The position numbers and the translations under genes were made by a program. A stretch of 64,000 nucleotides of DNA from Brevibacillus centrosporus (GTDB taxonomy: Bacteria; Bacillota; Bacilli; Brevibacillales; Brevibacillaceae): positions 50,311 through 114,310 of the forward strand of contig NZ_RHHP01000032.1 in NCBI RefSeq assembly GCF_003710815.1, in the 5' to 3' direction. Shown piece after piece: positions 50,611 to 59,641 of this stretch. How positions within the stretch are numbered: the stretch's first letter is position 1; each line of letters starts with the position of its first letter. Below the pieces are notes generated by a model. That model was not told the origin of the DNA and did not search any database. It worked only from the letters and a program-made list of their open reading frames with translations.

Positions 50611-50814
50611 TCACTTTTTGCCATATCTCCATAGCATATAGATGTTCACAAGAGAGGTTAGAAAGAGTAATCCCAATAGAACATTGGTCACGATCAACGT
50701 GTGAGTCAAACTCCTGAGGGGTTCATTGATCGTCGCAACCACACTCATCAGCTTATTCGGGAGATTGTTGAATGTCGCAAGGATGTCGTTAAAATACTGC
50801 ACGTAGCTGGCCAA
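50611..50814 (-). CDS. Small membrane protein, TTG start
   Basis: 67 residues, TTG start at 50814 with a strong AAAGGAGG 8 nt upstream. One C-terminal membrane helix (LIVTNVLLGLLFLTSLVNIYML) after an amphipathic N-terminal half. Unrecognised. A terminator follows, and a tRNA-Arg with its own terminator lies upstream. Confidence 0.65.
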   Translation of the reverse strand: MASYVQYFNDILATFNNLPNKLMSVVATINEPLRSLTHTLIVTNVLLGLLFLTSLVNIYMLWRYGKK

Positions 50815-50982
50815 ACTCCAATCCTCCTTTTACCCCCTATTCTCTGTAGCGTTTGATAAAGAGTGCCCGCCTAAACATCCGTGCATTTTTTAAATGGAAA
50901 GCCTCGGGCATACGGCTAGGAAATTGCGAGGTGTTCGTTAGGTGCTGGTGGACGAGTTGACGCTGAAGAAGCTCCGCAAAAT

Positions 50983-51021
50983 GAAAACGCGGCTCTCTAA
51001 GTAATAGAGAACCGCATTTCG
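50983..51021 (-). terminator. tRNA-Arg terminator
   Basis: Minus strand GCGGTTCTCT-ATTACTT-AGAGAGCCGC followed by GTTTTC. Confidence 0.65.
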
Positions 51022-51041
51022 AACAACCATTTGCACCTGTA

Positions 51042-51118
51042 TGGCGTCCCCGAGAGGATTCGAACCTCCGACCTACAGTTTAGGAAACTGACGCTCTATC
51101 CTGCTGAGCTACGGGGAC
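51042..51118 (-). tRNA. tRNA-Arg (anticodon CCT)
   Basis: 77 nt with CCA encoded. Acceptor GTCCCCG/CGGGGAC, discriminator G, D-loop AGCTCAGCAGGATAGAGC, anticodon loop TTCCTAA giving CCT (decodes AGG), T-arm GGAGGTTCGAATCCTC. Confidence 0.96.
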
Positions 51119-51218
51119 ATTTTTTGACAACACACTTATCTTCTTATTATATGCAGGTACTCACTTTTTGGCAAATACAGCAGTGGATCCCCCTGTTCCT
51201 TTTATAACTTTCACGGAA

Positions 51219-51247
51219 TTGACTAATATTCTAAATACTATTATAAT
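51219..51247 (+). promoter_or_regulatory. sigma-A promoter of the MFS gene
   Basis: TTGACT (51219-51224), 17 nt, TATAAT (51242-51247). Start near 51254, so the transcript begins inside the long inverted repeat. Confidence 0.85.
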
Positions 51248-51251
51248 TCGC

Positions 51252-51299
51252 TTTAATGTTTTAATTGCAAAATGTAAGTTTTGTAATTAAAACATTAAA
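51252..51299 (+). promoter_or_regulatory. Long 5'-terminal inverted repeat in the MFS leader
   Basis: TTTAATGTTTTAATT pairs perfectly with AATTAAAACATTAAA, and the stem extends inwards as GCAAAA/TTTTGT (one G-U) to a 6-nt loop. About 21 paired bases, at the predicted +1. Could be a 5' mRNA stabiliser or a DNA operator. Confidence 0.75.
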
Positions 51300-51429
51300 A
51301 TTCAAGGAAAGGAGGCTTACTCGTAGATTCATATTAGCCCACTCCTACCGAAAGCCTACTCGAAAAAGAGGACTCCGCCCAAAGATGCCCCCATGTCTAT
51401 CCACTACCACGATCGAGGTGAAACTTCAC

Positions 51430-52692
51430 ATGCTTACTGAGCAAAAACGCTGGTTCTACGTAGCTTTACCGGTCTTTTTCTTTTGGTTTTTTGGACAAAT
51501 TGATAAGTTAAGCATTTCCATCATTCAGACCGATCCCCAATTCCTGCAGGATCTCGGATTGACCGGACCTAATAAAAACGCGTTAGTCGGTTTACTTACG
51601 TTAATATTTACGATCGCCTACTCTGTGTCGAATATTTTCTGGGGCGTTATCATCGATAAGCTCGGGGCAAGGAAAACAGCCATCATTGGCCTGAGCGTAT
51701 GGACTGTGACGATGGTGGCTGGAGGTATGGCTCAATCGTATGAGATGTTTATGCTCAGCCGCATTATCCTTGGACTTGGAGAAGGCATGATGATTCCGGT
51801 CTCAGCAAAATTCATCTCGAACTGGTTTAACAGTCGGGAAATTGGGCGGGCTCAGGCATCTTGGATTATTGGCAACTATTTGGGGCCTGCCATCGGTGCC
51901 TTGATATTAACGTATTTAATCACAACGTATAGCTGGCATGTGTCGTTCTACGTACTCGCGAGCTTTACTCTCTTTATCTCCCTTCCGTTGTTCATGTTTT
52001 TGGCACGCAATACTCCGGAAGAACATCCTGGCGTCAGCCAAAAAGAACTCGCTCACATCCGCTTGGCTGAGACGACTGCTCGAACTTCAGAAGAGAAAAA
52101 GAGCTTCCTCACGAATTACCGGTATTGGATCGTGTTTTTCGGTAATTTAATGTCCTCCTTCATTTTTTTCGGTATCAGCATCTGGCTGCCAACGTATTTA
52201 GTTGAAGCCAAGCATTTTTCCCGCGAAGCGATGGCCGGTATTACATCCCTATCTTGGATGTTTGCGCTCTGTTTCGTCATCCTCGGCGGTTTTTTAGCTG
52301 ATAAAAAGAAGCGCCCGGGCTTGCTCGCTTCCATCTGGTTCATCCTATGCGTGCTGTTCCTCACGTCCGCTTACTTCGCAACCAATCCACTGATTGCCGG
52401 AGTATCCCTCGGAATTGCCATGGGTACGCAGGGAGGCATGTTCCATTTAGTAAACCTGTTTGTCGTGAAATATTCCACGAAAGAGACTGCCGGGAAAGCA
52501 GCTGGTATTATGGGCTTCACCAATATTTTAGGTGGCTTCTCCAGCTACATCATGGGCTGGATGAGAGATATGTCCGGTGGAGATTTTACACCTACGATCA
52601 TGCTGCTCATCGTAACTGCCGCCCTTGGGTTCATTGCCTACGCGACTACCTTAAAAAAAGAATCGGAAGAAATCCGCAGTTTCCACGCGTAA
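51430..52692 (+). CDS. MFS transporter, anion:cation symporter type
   Basis: Twelve-helix transporter of 420 residues from the ATG at 51430 with GAGGTGAAA; the frame is open further up but without RBS. GVIIDKLGARKTAI motif between TM2 and TM3; LGLGEGMMIPVSAKFISNWF is typical of the ACS subfamily that imports organic acids such as glucarate or phthalate. Substrate uncertain. Preceded by a strong promoter and a 48-bp inverted repeat. Confidence 0.85.
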   Translation: MLTEQKRWFYVALPVFFFWFFGQIDKLSISIIQTDPQFLQDLGLTGPNKNALVGLLTLIFTIAYSVSNIFWGVIIDKLGARKTAIIGLSVWTVTMVAGGMAQSYEMFMLSRIILGLGEGMMIPVSAKFISNWFNSREIGRAQASWIIGNYLGPAIGALILTYLITTYSWHVSFYVLASFTLFISLPLFMFLARNTPEEHPGVSQKELAHIRLAETTARTSEEKKSFLTNYRYWIVFFGNLMSSFIFFGISIWLPTYLVEAKHFSREAMAGITSLSWMFALCFVILGGFLADKKKRPGLLASIWFILCVLFLTSAYFATNPLIAGVSLGIAMGTQGGMFHLVNLFVVKYSTKETAGKAAGIMGFTNILGGFSSYIMGWMRDMSGGDFTPTIMLLIVTAALGFIAYATTLKKESEEIRSFHA

Positions 52693-52695
52693 ATA

Positions 52696-52746
52696 GTGAA
52701 TGGATAGAGATTCAGAGAAAATCTGAGTCTCTATCCATTCTTTTTT
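52696..52746 (+). terminator. MFS gene terminator
   Basis: GAATGGATAGAGATTCAGA...TCTGAGTCTCTATCCATTC followed by TTTTTT; about 19 bp. Confidence 0.9.
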
Positions 52747-52782
52747 GATCGCCTTCTATTTACTCAGACATTTGGCATTGCC

Positions 52783-54072
52783 TTAATTATGCTGAAACTG
52801 CTCTTCCTCTGTAGATCCGCTCAGAGCTGTCGTCGAAGAAGTTCCCCCGGAAATGACCTGCGCGATTTCATCAAAGTATCCGGTACCTACTTCACGCTGG
52901 TGGCGTGTCGCCGTGTAGCCGTGTACCTCACTCGCGAATTCAGCTTGCTGCAGCTCGGAGTAAGCAGCCATACCGCGATCACGATAGCCTCTTGCCAGCT
53001 CGAACATCCCGTAGTTCAGAGCGTGGAAGCCTGCCAGTGTAACGAATTGGAATTTGTAGCCCATCTCGCCCAGCTCTTCCTGGAAACGTGCGATCGATTC
53101 TTCGTCCAGCTTTTTCTTCCAGTTGAAGGATGGGGAGCAGTTGTAGGCCAACAGCTTTCCAGGGAATTTCTCATGAATCGCTTCGGCAAAGCGGCGTGCT
53201 TCCTCCAGATTTGGCTCCGATGTCTCGCACCAGATCAGATCCGCGTATGGTGCGTATGCTAGGCCGCGAGCAATAGCTGCATCCAGACCACCACGCAAGC
53301 GGAAGAATCCTTCTGGTGTTCGCTCTCCTGTGAGGAAAGGCTGATCCGCTTCGTCGATGTCGCTCGTGATGAGGAAGGCGCCATTGGCATCCGTACGAGC
53401 TACGATAATAGTAGGTACACCCATCACGTCTGCTGCGAAACGGGCAGAGATCAGGTTGCGAACAGCTGCCTGGGTCGGAATTAACACCTTGCCGCCCATA
53501 TGACCACACTTTTTCTCGGAAGCCAGCTGGTCTTCAAAGTGAACGCCCGCTGCTCCCGCTTCAATCATACCTTTCATCAGTTCAAATACGTTCAGAGGAC
53601 CACCGAACCCTGCTTCCGCATCGGCTACGATTGGCGCGAACCAATGCGTGTCGGTTCCACCTTCCGATTGATCGATTTGATCTGCCCGTTGAAGTGCCTG
53701 ATTGATTCGTTTTACCACTTGCGGAACACTGTTGGCAGGATAGAGGCTTTGGTCTGGATACATTTGCCCGGAAAGGTTGGCGTCGGCCGCTACCTGCCAC
53801 CCGCTCAAGTAAATCGCTTTAAGTCCTGCCTTTACCTGCTGGATCGCCTGATTCCCTGTCAGAGCACCCAGTGCTTTGATGTGATGCTCCGTATGAAGCA
53901 AATTCCACAAGCGCTCTGCGCCGAGACGCGCCAAGGTATGCTCCACTTGAACGGATCCACGCAGTCGAACGACATCCTCTGCTGTGTAAGTACGGGTAAT
54001 CCCTTGAAAACGCTCTTGATTCCAGCTTTGCTCTACCTGCTGAATCGCTTCCTGCTTGTTTTGTTTGCCCAT
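52783..54072 (-). CDS. aceA: Isocitrate lyase
   Basis: Glyoxylate-shunt enzyme cleaving isocitrate to succinate and glyoxylate; 429 residues from the ATG at 54072 (GTGGAGG upstream). Signature KKCGHMGGKV with the catalytic cysteine; IIVARTDANGAF and the Mg-binding region are present. Short form, typical of Firmicutes. 28 nt after aceB; the two form the shunt operon. Confidence 0.97.
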   Translation of the reverse strand: MGKQNKQEAIQQVEQSWNQERFQGITRTYTAEDVVRLRGSVQVEHTLARLGAERLWNLLHTEHHIKALGALTGNQAIQQVKAGLKAIYLSGWQVAADANLSGQMYPDQSLYPANSVPQVVKRINQALQRADQIDQSEGGTDTHWFAPIVADAEAGFGGPLNVFELMKGMIEAGAAGVHFEDQLASEKKCGHMGGKVLIPTQAAVRNLISARFAADVMGVPTIIVARTDANGAFLITSDIDEADQPFLTGERTPEGFFRLRGGLDAAIARGLAYAPYADLIWCETSEPNLEEARRFAEAIHEKFPGKLLAYNCSPSFNWKKKLDEESIARFQEELGEMGYKFQFVTLAGFHALNYGMFELARGYRDRGMAAYSELQQAEFASEVHGYTATRHQREVGTGYFDEIAQVISGGTSSTTALSGSTEEEQFQHN

Positions 54073-54099
54073 TTTCGTTTCCTCCACTCGTTTTTTTAT

Positions 54100-55710
54100 T
54101 TATTGAAGATAGGTATAGCCGGGAACAGTTAGGAAATCCTCGAAATCATCCTCCGTCACAAGCTGCAGGAACAACTTGCCTGCCAACGGGAACTTGCTTG
54201 TTTCATATCGCTCTGGACCGATCGCTGTTTTCAATACTTGCAGTTCCTCGGTCAGCATCTGTTTCACCAAAGCTTCCGTGACCTTGCGTCCATCCTGCAA
54301 GACGCCGCGTGGATGACGAATCCATTGCCAAACCTGGGCTCGGGAAATTTCCGCTGTCGCTGCATCCTCCATCAAATTGTGGATAGGAACGGCACCGTAG
54401 CCCCTCAGCCAAGCTTCTACATATTGCAAACCGACACTGATGTTTGTACGGACGCCTTCCTCGGTAATGACTCCTTCTGGTACAGCCAACAAATCACTAG
54501 CCGTTACCTGTACGTCCTCCCGTTTGTACCAGATCTGATTAGGCTCTCGCATCAATCGGTTAAACACTTCCATCGCCACCGGTACCAAGCCAGGATGCGC
54601 TACCCAAGTACCATCGTGACCGTCGTATGCTTCGCGCTCTTTGTCAGCACGTACTTTAGCGATCGCTTCCTCGTTTTTGACCGGGTCGTTTTTCACCGGG
54701 ATCTGCGCAGCCATCCCCCCGATGCATGGAGCCTGCCGTCTGTGGCACGTTTTTACTGCCAACGACGTGTATGCTTTCATGAAAGGCACCGTCATCGTGA
54801 CCTGGGCACGGTCCGGGGTGATCACATCTGGTTGATTCCGCAATTTTTTGATGTAGCTAAAGATGTAATCCCATCGCCCACAGTTCAGGCCAGCGCTGTG
54901 CTCTCGCAGCTCATACAGAATTTCGTCCATTTCAAAAGCAGCCAAAATCGTTTCGATCAGCACTGTAGCCCGAATCGTGCCGCTCGGGATATGAAGCTCA
55001 TCCTGAGCAAACAAGAAGACATCATTCCACAATCGAGCTTCCAGATGACTCTCCAGCTTTGGCAGATAGAAGTAAGGTGCTGTACCATTGGCCATCAGCG
55101 CCTGGACATTGTGGTAAAAGTAGAGGCCAAAGTCGAGCAGACTCCCCGAAATCGCTCTGCCTTCCAGCCTGAAATGCTTCTCCTCTAGATGCCAACCGCG
55201 CGGGCGTACGATCAAGACTGCTGTTTTCTCTTGAAGGGCATACCGTTTACCCTCGGGACTCGTATAGGAGATATTACGGCGTACTGCGTCCTTCATGTTG
55301 ATCTGACCTTGGATGGTGTTTTCCCATGTAGGGGAATTCGCATCCTCGAAGTCAGCCATGAACATACGCGCACCTGAGTTGAGTGCATTGATGACCATTT
55401 TCCGATCGCCCGCTGGCCCCGTAATTTCTACACGTCGATCCTGCAAGTCCGTTGGCAAAGGAGCCACTGTCCACTCAGCTTTGCGGATCTGTGCCGTCTC
55501 GGGCAAGAAGTCTGGCAGCTGCCCCGCATCTATTTTCAGCTGCCGCTCCTGACGATCAGCGAGCAGCTGCTGGCGTCTGTCTCCAAATTTCTGTTCCAGC
55601 TTGATGATAAACTGAATGGCTTCTGGCGTAAGAACGTCGCGGTACCCATCATGCATTTCTCCGGTAATGCTCAGCTCGAGCGGATACGGATTGGTTGGAA
55701 TCGTAGTCAA
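54100..55710 (-). CDS. aceB: Malate synthase A
   Basis: Condenses glyoxylate and acetyl-CoA; 536 residues from a TTG at 55710 with GGAGGAG 5 nt upstream, which fits the family length. The frame is open 27 more codons but without RBS. Conserved region PRGWHLEEKH, TIRATVLIETILAAFEMDEI, LNCGRWDYIFSYIKK. No catabolite-response element is obvious by eye. Confidence 0.96.
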   Translation of the reverse strand: MTTIPTNPYPLELSITGEMHDGYRDVLTPEAIQFIIKLEQKFGDRRQQLLADRQERQLKIDAGQLPDFLPETAQIRKAEWTVAPLPTDLQDRRVEITGPAGDRKMVINALNSGARMFMADFEDANSPTWENTIQGQINMKDAVRRNISYTSPEGKRYALQEKTAVLIVRPRGWHLEEKHFRLEGRAISGSLLDFGLYFYHNVQALMANGTAPYFYLPKLESHLEARLWNDVFLFAQDELHIPSGTIRATVLIETILAAFEMDEILYELREHSAGLNCGRWDYIFSYIKKLRNQPDVITPDRAQVTMTVPFMKAYTSLAVKTCHRRQAPCIGGMAAQIPVKNDPVKNEEAIAKVRADKEREAYDGHDGTWVAHPGLVPVAMEVFNRLMREPNQIWYKREDVQVTASDLLAVPEGVITEEGVRTNISVGLQYVEAWLRGYGAVPIHNLMEDAATAEISRAQVWQWIRHPRGVLQDGRKVTEALVKQMLTEELQVLKTAIGPERYETSKFPLAGKLFLQLVTEDDFEDFLTVPGYTYLQ

Positions 55711-55803
55711 ATGAGCTCCTCCTCCATCAGAAGAAACATTATTATGATACAGTAGAAAATTTAAAAATGTATTATAGTACAGACCGCGCAAAAAAAATGG
55801 TTC

Positions 55804-55956
55804 TTACTCCTGATAGCCGCTTCCACTGCAATGGCTGCAGCTTACATGACCATCGCCCAAACAATGGTGACAAGCCACCCCATGTTCATCGTGGCCGACT
55901 CCTCCACACCTCGTGCAATTTTGTTCGCCGTTTCCCTCACAACGGTAGCAGTCCAT
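55804..55956 (-). CDS. Mini-protein with CxxCxGxG (DnaJ zinc-finger) repeats
   Basis: 50 residues from the ATG at 55956 (GGAGGG 8 nt upstream). It consists almost only of four CxxC knuckles: CYRCEGNG, CTRCGGVG, CHHCLGDG, CSHCSGSG, like an isolated DnaJ cysteine-rich domain. A zinc-binding protein or chaperone helper; function unknown. 94 nt upstream of aceB on the same strand. Confidence 0.75.
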   Translation of the reverse strand: MDCYRCEGNGEQNCTRCGGVGHDEHGVACHHCLGDGHVSCSHCSGSGYQE

Positions 55957-56139
55957 TTCCCATTCCCTCCGCATCTGTATTAAAACAATATTCTTAAGAT
56001 TTGTTTTTATTATATAACAGCAATTGGTACAGTGCAACATGATTTTTTAAATTTTTCCTTCTGTATTAGTACACAGGATAATTTGAATAGACCAAGCGTA
56101 GGACGGACCATCGTTGTACTTATTCCAAATCTATCTGTA

Positions 56140-56178
56140 CAAAAAAACAGCTCTCGTCCCTAGGGATCAAGAGCTATT
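56140..56178 (-). terminator. serS terminator
   Basis: Minus strand AGCTCTTGATCCC-TAG-GGACGAGAGCT then GTTTTTTTG. Confidence 0.8.
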
Positions 56179-56194
56179 CTGCCTGTGTCGCTAC

Positions 56195-57475
56195 TTATTT
56201 AGGGGAAACTTTTTCCACTCCACCCATGTACGAACGCAATACTTCTGGGATCACGATCGATCCGTCAGCTTCTTGGTAGTTTTCCAAGATCGCGGCAACC
56301 GTACGGCCAATAGCGAGGCCCGAGCCGTTCAGGGTATGCACAAATTCAGGCTTCGACTTGGTGTCGCGGCGGAATCGAATGTTCGCCCGACGCGCCTGGA
56401 AATCCTCAAAGTTCGAACACGACGAGATTTCCCGGTACGTGTTGTTGCTTGGAATCCAGACTTCGATGTCATACTTCTTCGCGGCTGTGAAGCCCAAATC
56501 ACCCGTACACATGCTCAGGACCTGGTAGGGCAAGCCCAAGAGCTGCAATACCTTCTCCGCGTTGTTCACCAGCTTTTCCAACTCATCATACGAATCTTCC
56601 GGCTTGGTGAATTTGACCAGCTCGACCTTGTTAAACTGATGCTGACGAATCAACCCACGCGTATCGCGTCCAGCCGAGCCCGCTTCCGAGCGGAAACATG
56701 CGCTGTAAGCGGCGTAGTAGCGAGGGAGTTCTACTCCATCCATGATTTCATCGCGGTGCATATTCGTCACAGGAACTTCCGCTGTCGGGATCAGGAAGTA
56801 GTCAGGACCTTCCAGCTTGAACGCATCTTCTTCAAACTTCGGCAGTTGGCCTGTTCCGGTCATGCTTGTACGGTTGACGATATACGGAGGGATTACTTCT
56901 TCATAGCCATGCTCATTTGCATGCAAATCGAGCATGAAGTTCATCAAAGCGCGTTCCAGACGAGCGCCCATTCCTTTGTAGAACACGAAGCGGCTTCCTG
57001 TGACCTTTGCTGCCGTTTCAAAATCGAGAATACCTGCCTGGCTAGCCAGATCCCAGTGTGGTTTTGCCTCGAAATCAAAGTGACGAGGCTCTCCCCATTT
57101 CCTTATCACTACATTGTCGTCTTCCGATGTTCCGACCGGCGTGCTCTCGTGCGGCAGGTTCGGCAGGCTCAACAGGATTTGTTCCTGCTGTTCATCCAGC
57201 TGACGCAGCTCTTCATCCAGCACTTTGATGCGGTCGTTTACTTCTTTCATTTCTGCAATCAGATGATCGGCATTTTCTTTATTACGCTTCATCACCGCAA
57301 CTTGTTCAGATACAGTGTTGCGCTTGTTTTTTAAGGCATCCGCTTCTTGAATGACCTGGCGTCTTTTTTCATCCACTTCTGCAAACTGATCCAGTGCCGT
57401 AATATCCTCATTGCGATGGGCTAAACGGCGTCTTACTTCTTCCAAGTCTTGGCGCAGTACTTTTACGTCCAACAT
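56195..57475 (-). CDS. serS: Seryl-tRNA synthetase
   Basis: Class II synthetase of 426 residues. N-terminal coiled-coil arm (about 30-100) that binds the long variable arm of tRNA-Ser; motif 2 (FRSEAGSAGRDTRGLIRQHQF) and motif 3 (GSGLAIGRTVAAILENYQ) are intact. Upstream T-box with a UCC specifier candidate and a copy of the dispersed repeat. RBS GGAGGG. Confidence 0.97.
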   Translation of the reverse strand: MLDVKVLRQDLEEVRRRLAHRNEDITALDQFAEVDEKRRQVIQEADALKNKRNTVSEQVAVMKRNKENADHLIAEMKEVNDRIKVLDEELRQLDEQQEQILLSLPNLPHESTPVGTSEDDNVVIRKWGEPRHFDFEAKPHWDLASQAGILDFETAAKVTGSRFVFYKGMGARLERALMNFMLDLHANEHGYEEVIPPYIVNRTSMTGTGQLPKFEEDAFKLEGPDYFLIPTAEVPVTNMHRDEIMDGVELPRYYAAYSACFRSEAGSAGRDTRGLIRQHQFNKVELVKFTKPEDSYDELEKLVNNAEKVLQLLGLPYQVLSMCTGDLGFTAAKKYDIEVWIPSNNTYREISSCSNFEDFQARRANIRFRRDTKSKPEFVHTLNGSGLAIGRTVAAILENYQEADGSIVIPEVLRSYMGGVEKVSPK

Positions 57476-57503
57476 GTGAGAATCCCTCCGAATAGATTAT
57501 CCA

Positions 57504-57588
57504 TTAGAAAACTTGGCTACGCCAAGCTTTTGGCCGCAGCCTTAGCTGCCCTTATACTGGATAAGACCATTTATAGAGTCTTATCTAG
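57504..57588. repeat. Dispersed ~85-bp hairpin repeat, copy C (upstream of serS)
   Basis: ATTAGAAAACTTGGCTACGCCA, hairpin with GGCCGCAGCC, TTAGCTGCCCTTATACTGG, then GATAAGAC...GTCTTATC. Near-identical in outline to copy A, placed between the T-box terminator and serS. Confidence 0.75.
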
Positions 57589-57591
57589 AAA

Positions 57592-57850
57592 ACAAAAAAC
57601 ACCCGTCCCCTGGTAAGGGACGAGTGTTGTATACCCGCGTTGCCACCCTCGTTGACAAATGCGCACAATTCCTCGCATCGGTCCACTCTTCCGTCATAAC
57701 GGGACGGTTCCGGACAAAGTTAATCCTTTGCCACTCCGAGATGGATTCCTTCGCATGCTGGTTCGGTTTGCACCCACCACCGACTCTCTAGGCCAAGCTC
57801 TTACGAAGTACTTGTTCTCATCATCGCATTCACATAAATTCTTGCTTCTA
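57592..57850 (-). promoter_or_regulatory. T-box riboswitch, serine-specific, of serS
   Basis: Minus strand: Stem I with GATGATGAGAACAAG and GGTGGGTGCAAACC, a specifier loop GGAATCCATC (TCC at complement 57743-57745, serine), T-box core GAGGGTGGCAACGCGGG (57650-57634), and terminator AACACTCGTCCC...GGGGACGGGTGTT plus TTTT (57627-57592). Confidence 0.9.
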
Positions 57851-57856
57851 TTGTTA

Positions 57857-57886
57857 ACTGTACTACAGGTTCTATACCTGTGTAAA
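57857..57886 (-). promoter_or_regulatory. Promoter of the serS T-box
   Basis: TTTACA (57886-57881), 18 nt, TACAGT (57862-57857). Confidence 0.6.
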
Positions 57887-57948
57887 GGGCAGCTGTCTTG
57901 CTAGGACCCAGTATTTCCCCGTTCATCACCGTTCAGACCTTGCTGCAA

Positions 57949-57982
57949 AAATAAAGACCTACATCGTTTCGATGCAGGCCAT
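57949..57982 (-). terminator. pdxT terminator
   Basis: Minus strand GGCCTGCATCG-AAA-CGATGTAGGTC followed by TTTATTTTT. Confidence 0.85.
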
Positions 57983-58000
57983 GTTTCCGTTTTGGTTTGT

Positions 58001-58576
58001 TTAGCTCCGGTACTCCTTCACCATATCGAGAAAATACCGATGCAAACGATTATCCTCTGTCAATTCGGGGTGGAATGCTGCTGCCAGGTAATGTCCATCT
58101 CTTGCCACGACGATCTTCTCTTCATACTTTGCAAGCACCTCTCCGTTCTCCCCAACTTCCCGAATATAAGGAGCACGGATGAAGACGGCAGGATAATCAG
58201 CTGCTACTCCCGCTACAGGCATCGTAACTTCAAAGCTCTCCTTTTGACGACCGAAGGCATTGCGTTCTACTAGGATGTCCATCAGGCCAAGGTGAGAGTC
58301 TTCTTGTCCACTGATGCGCTTCGCCAGGAGAATAGCTCCCGCACACGTGCCAAAGATCGGCTTTCTTGCTTTGCCAAACTCACGAACAGCTTCCATAAAT
58401 CCGTATTTATGCATCAGCTTGCTGATCGTCGTGCTCTCACCGCCAGGTATGATCAGACCGTCCAGATCGTCCAGCTCTTCCACCTTTTTCACAGCAACGG
58501 CTGTTGCACCTGCCTCTTCCAGCATTCGAACATGCTCCGCTACCGCTCCTTGCAGGGCCAGTACACCGATTTTCAT
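58001..58576 (-). CDS. pdxT: Pyridoxal 5'-phosphate synthase glutaminase subunit
   Basis: 191 residues from the ATG at 58576 (AAGGTGA upstream). Class I-like glutamine amidotransferase: GVLALQGAVAEHVR, IPGGEST, GTCAGAILLA with the nucleophilic cysteine, and AAFHPELTEDNR with the catalytic H and E. Supplies ammonia to PdxS. Starts 10 nt after pdxS. Confidence 0.96.
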   Translation of the reverse strand: MKIGVLALQGAVAEHVRMLEEAGATAVAVKKVEELDDLDGLIIPGGESTTISKLMHKYGFMEAVREFGKARKPIFGTCAGAILLAKRISGQEDSHLGLMDILVERNAFGRQKESFEVTMPVAGVAADYPAVFIRAPYIREVGENGEVLAKYEEKIVVARDGHYLAAAFHPELTEDNRLHRYFLDMVKEYRS

Positions 58577-58586
58577 AGCGATCACC

Positions 58587-59471
58587 TTACCAGCCTCGGT
58601 CTTGCATGCGATCTGCTTCACGGATCTTGGAGATCTCAATACCTGTCATGGCACTTCCCAAGCCTTTGGACACGCGGGCGATCAGCTCGTAATCATCGTA
58701 ATGAGTCGTTGCTTCGACGATGGCGCGGGCAAATTTCTCAGGATTTTCGGATTTAAAGATACCCGATCCAACAAACACGCCATCGGATCCAAGCTGCATC
58801 ATCAAGGCAGCATCGGCAGGAGTCGCTACCCCACCTGCTGCGAAGTTCACGACTGGCAGCTTGCCGTTTTTGTGTACTTGCTCGAGCAGCTCATAGGGAG
58901 CTCCTAAATTTTTCGCTTCTGCCATCAGTTCGTCATAGGACATCGCTTGCACTTTGCGAATTTGAGCCATCATCGTACGCATATGGCGGACAGCTTCTAC
59001 GATGTTTCCGGTTCCTGGCTCACCTTTGGTGCGAATCATGGATGCACCTTCACCGATACGGCGCAGCGCTTCACCCAGATCACGTGCACCACATACGAAC
59101 GGAACAGTGAAATCCTTTTTATTAATATGGTACAGATCATCGGCAGGAGTCAGTACTTCGCTCTCATCGAGGTAATCGACACCCATTGACTCCAGAACAC
59201 GCGCTTCCACGAAATGACCGATGCGTGCTTTTGCCATAACAGGAATGGATACAGCATTCAGCACCTCTTCTACGATGCCCAAATCAGCCATACGTGCTAC
59301 GCCGCCAGCTGCACGGATATCAGAAGGTACGCGCTCCAGCGCCATTACAGCTACCGCCCCAGCTGCCTCTGCAATTTTGGCTTGCTCAGCGTTGATTACG
59401 TCCATGATGACGCCGCCCTTTTGCATTTCAGCCATACCTTTTTTCACGCGGGATGTTCCTACCTGTACCAT
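58587..59471 (-). CDS. pdxS: Pyridoxal 5'-phosphate synthase subunit PdxS
   Basis: 294 residues from the ATG at 59471 (GGGGG upstream). Builds PLP from ribose 5-phosphate, glyceraldehyde 3-phosphate and ammonia. The catalytic lysine is in PVMAKARIGH (K81 type), with VDYLDESEVLTPAD and the second lysine region IRTKGEPGTGN. Highly conserved family. Confidence 0.97.
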   Translation of the reverse strand: MVQVGTSRVKKGMAEMQKGGVIMDVINAEQAKIAEAAGAVAVMALERVPSDIRAAGGVARMADLGIVEEVLNAVSIPVMAKARIGHFVEARVLESMGVDYLDESEVLTPADDLYHINKKDFTVPFVCGARDLGEALRRIGEGASMIRTKGEPGTGNIVEAVRHMRTMMAQIRKVQAMSYDELMAEAKNLGAPYELLEQVHKNGKLPVVNFAAGGVATPADAALMMQLGSDGVFVGSGIFKSENPEKFARAIVEATTHYDDYELIARVSKGLGSAMTGIEISKIREADRMQDRGW

Positions 59472-59597
59472 TTTGTTTCCCCCTATAGCACGAAGTTTGG
59501 ACCACAACTGTTATGTGGTGTTATGGTTCATTGTTAAGGTCATTGTAAACGAAAGATACAGAAAAAAACAACCCCTATTTCTGTAAACTTGAAAAAT

Positions 59598-59634
59598 GCA
59601 AAAAAAATCCCCACCTCACAAAGAGATGGGGATC
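59598..59634 (-). terminator. dacA terminator
   Basis: Minus strand ATCCCCATCTC-TTTGT-GAGGTGGGGAT then eight T. Confidence 0.9.
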
Positions 59635-59641
59635 CTGTGCT

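Noticed and set aside
50942..51003. A short plus-strand open stretch ending VDELTLKKLRKMKTRLSK
   Set aside because: Too short and without a start site to call a gene remnant; the last part coincides with the tRNA-Arg terminator.
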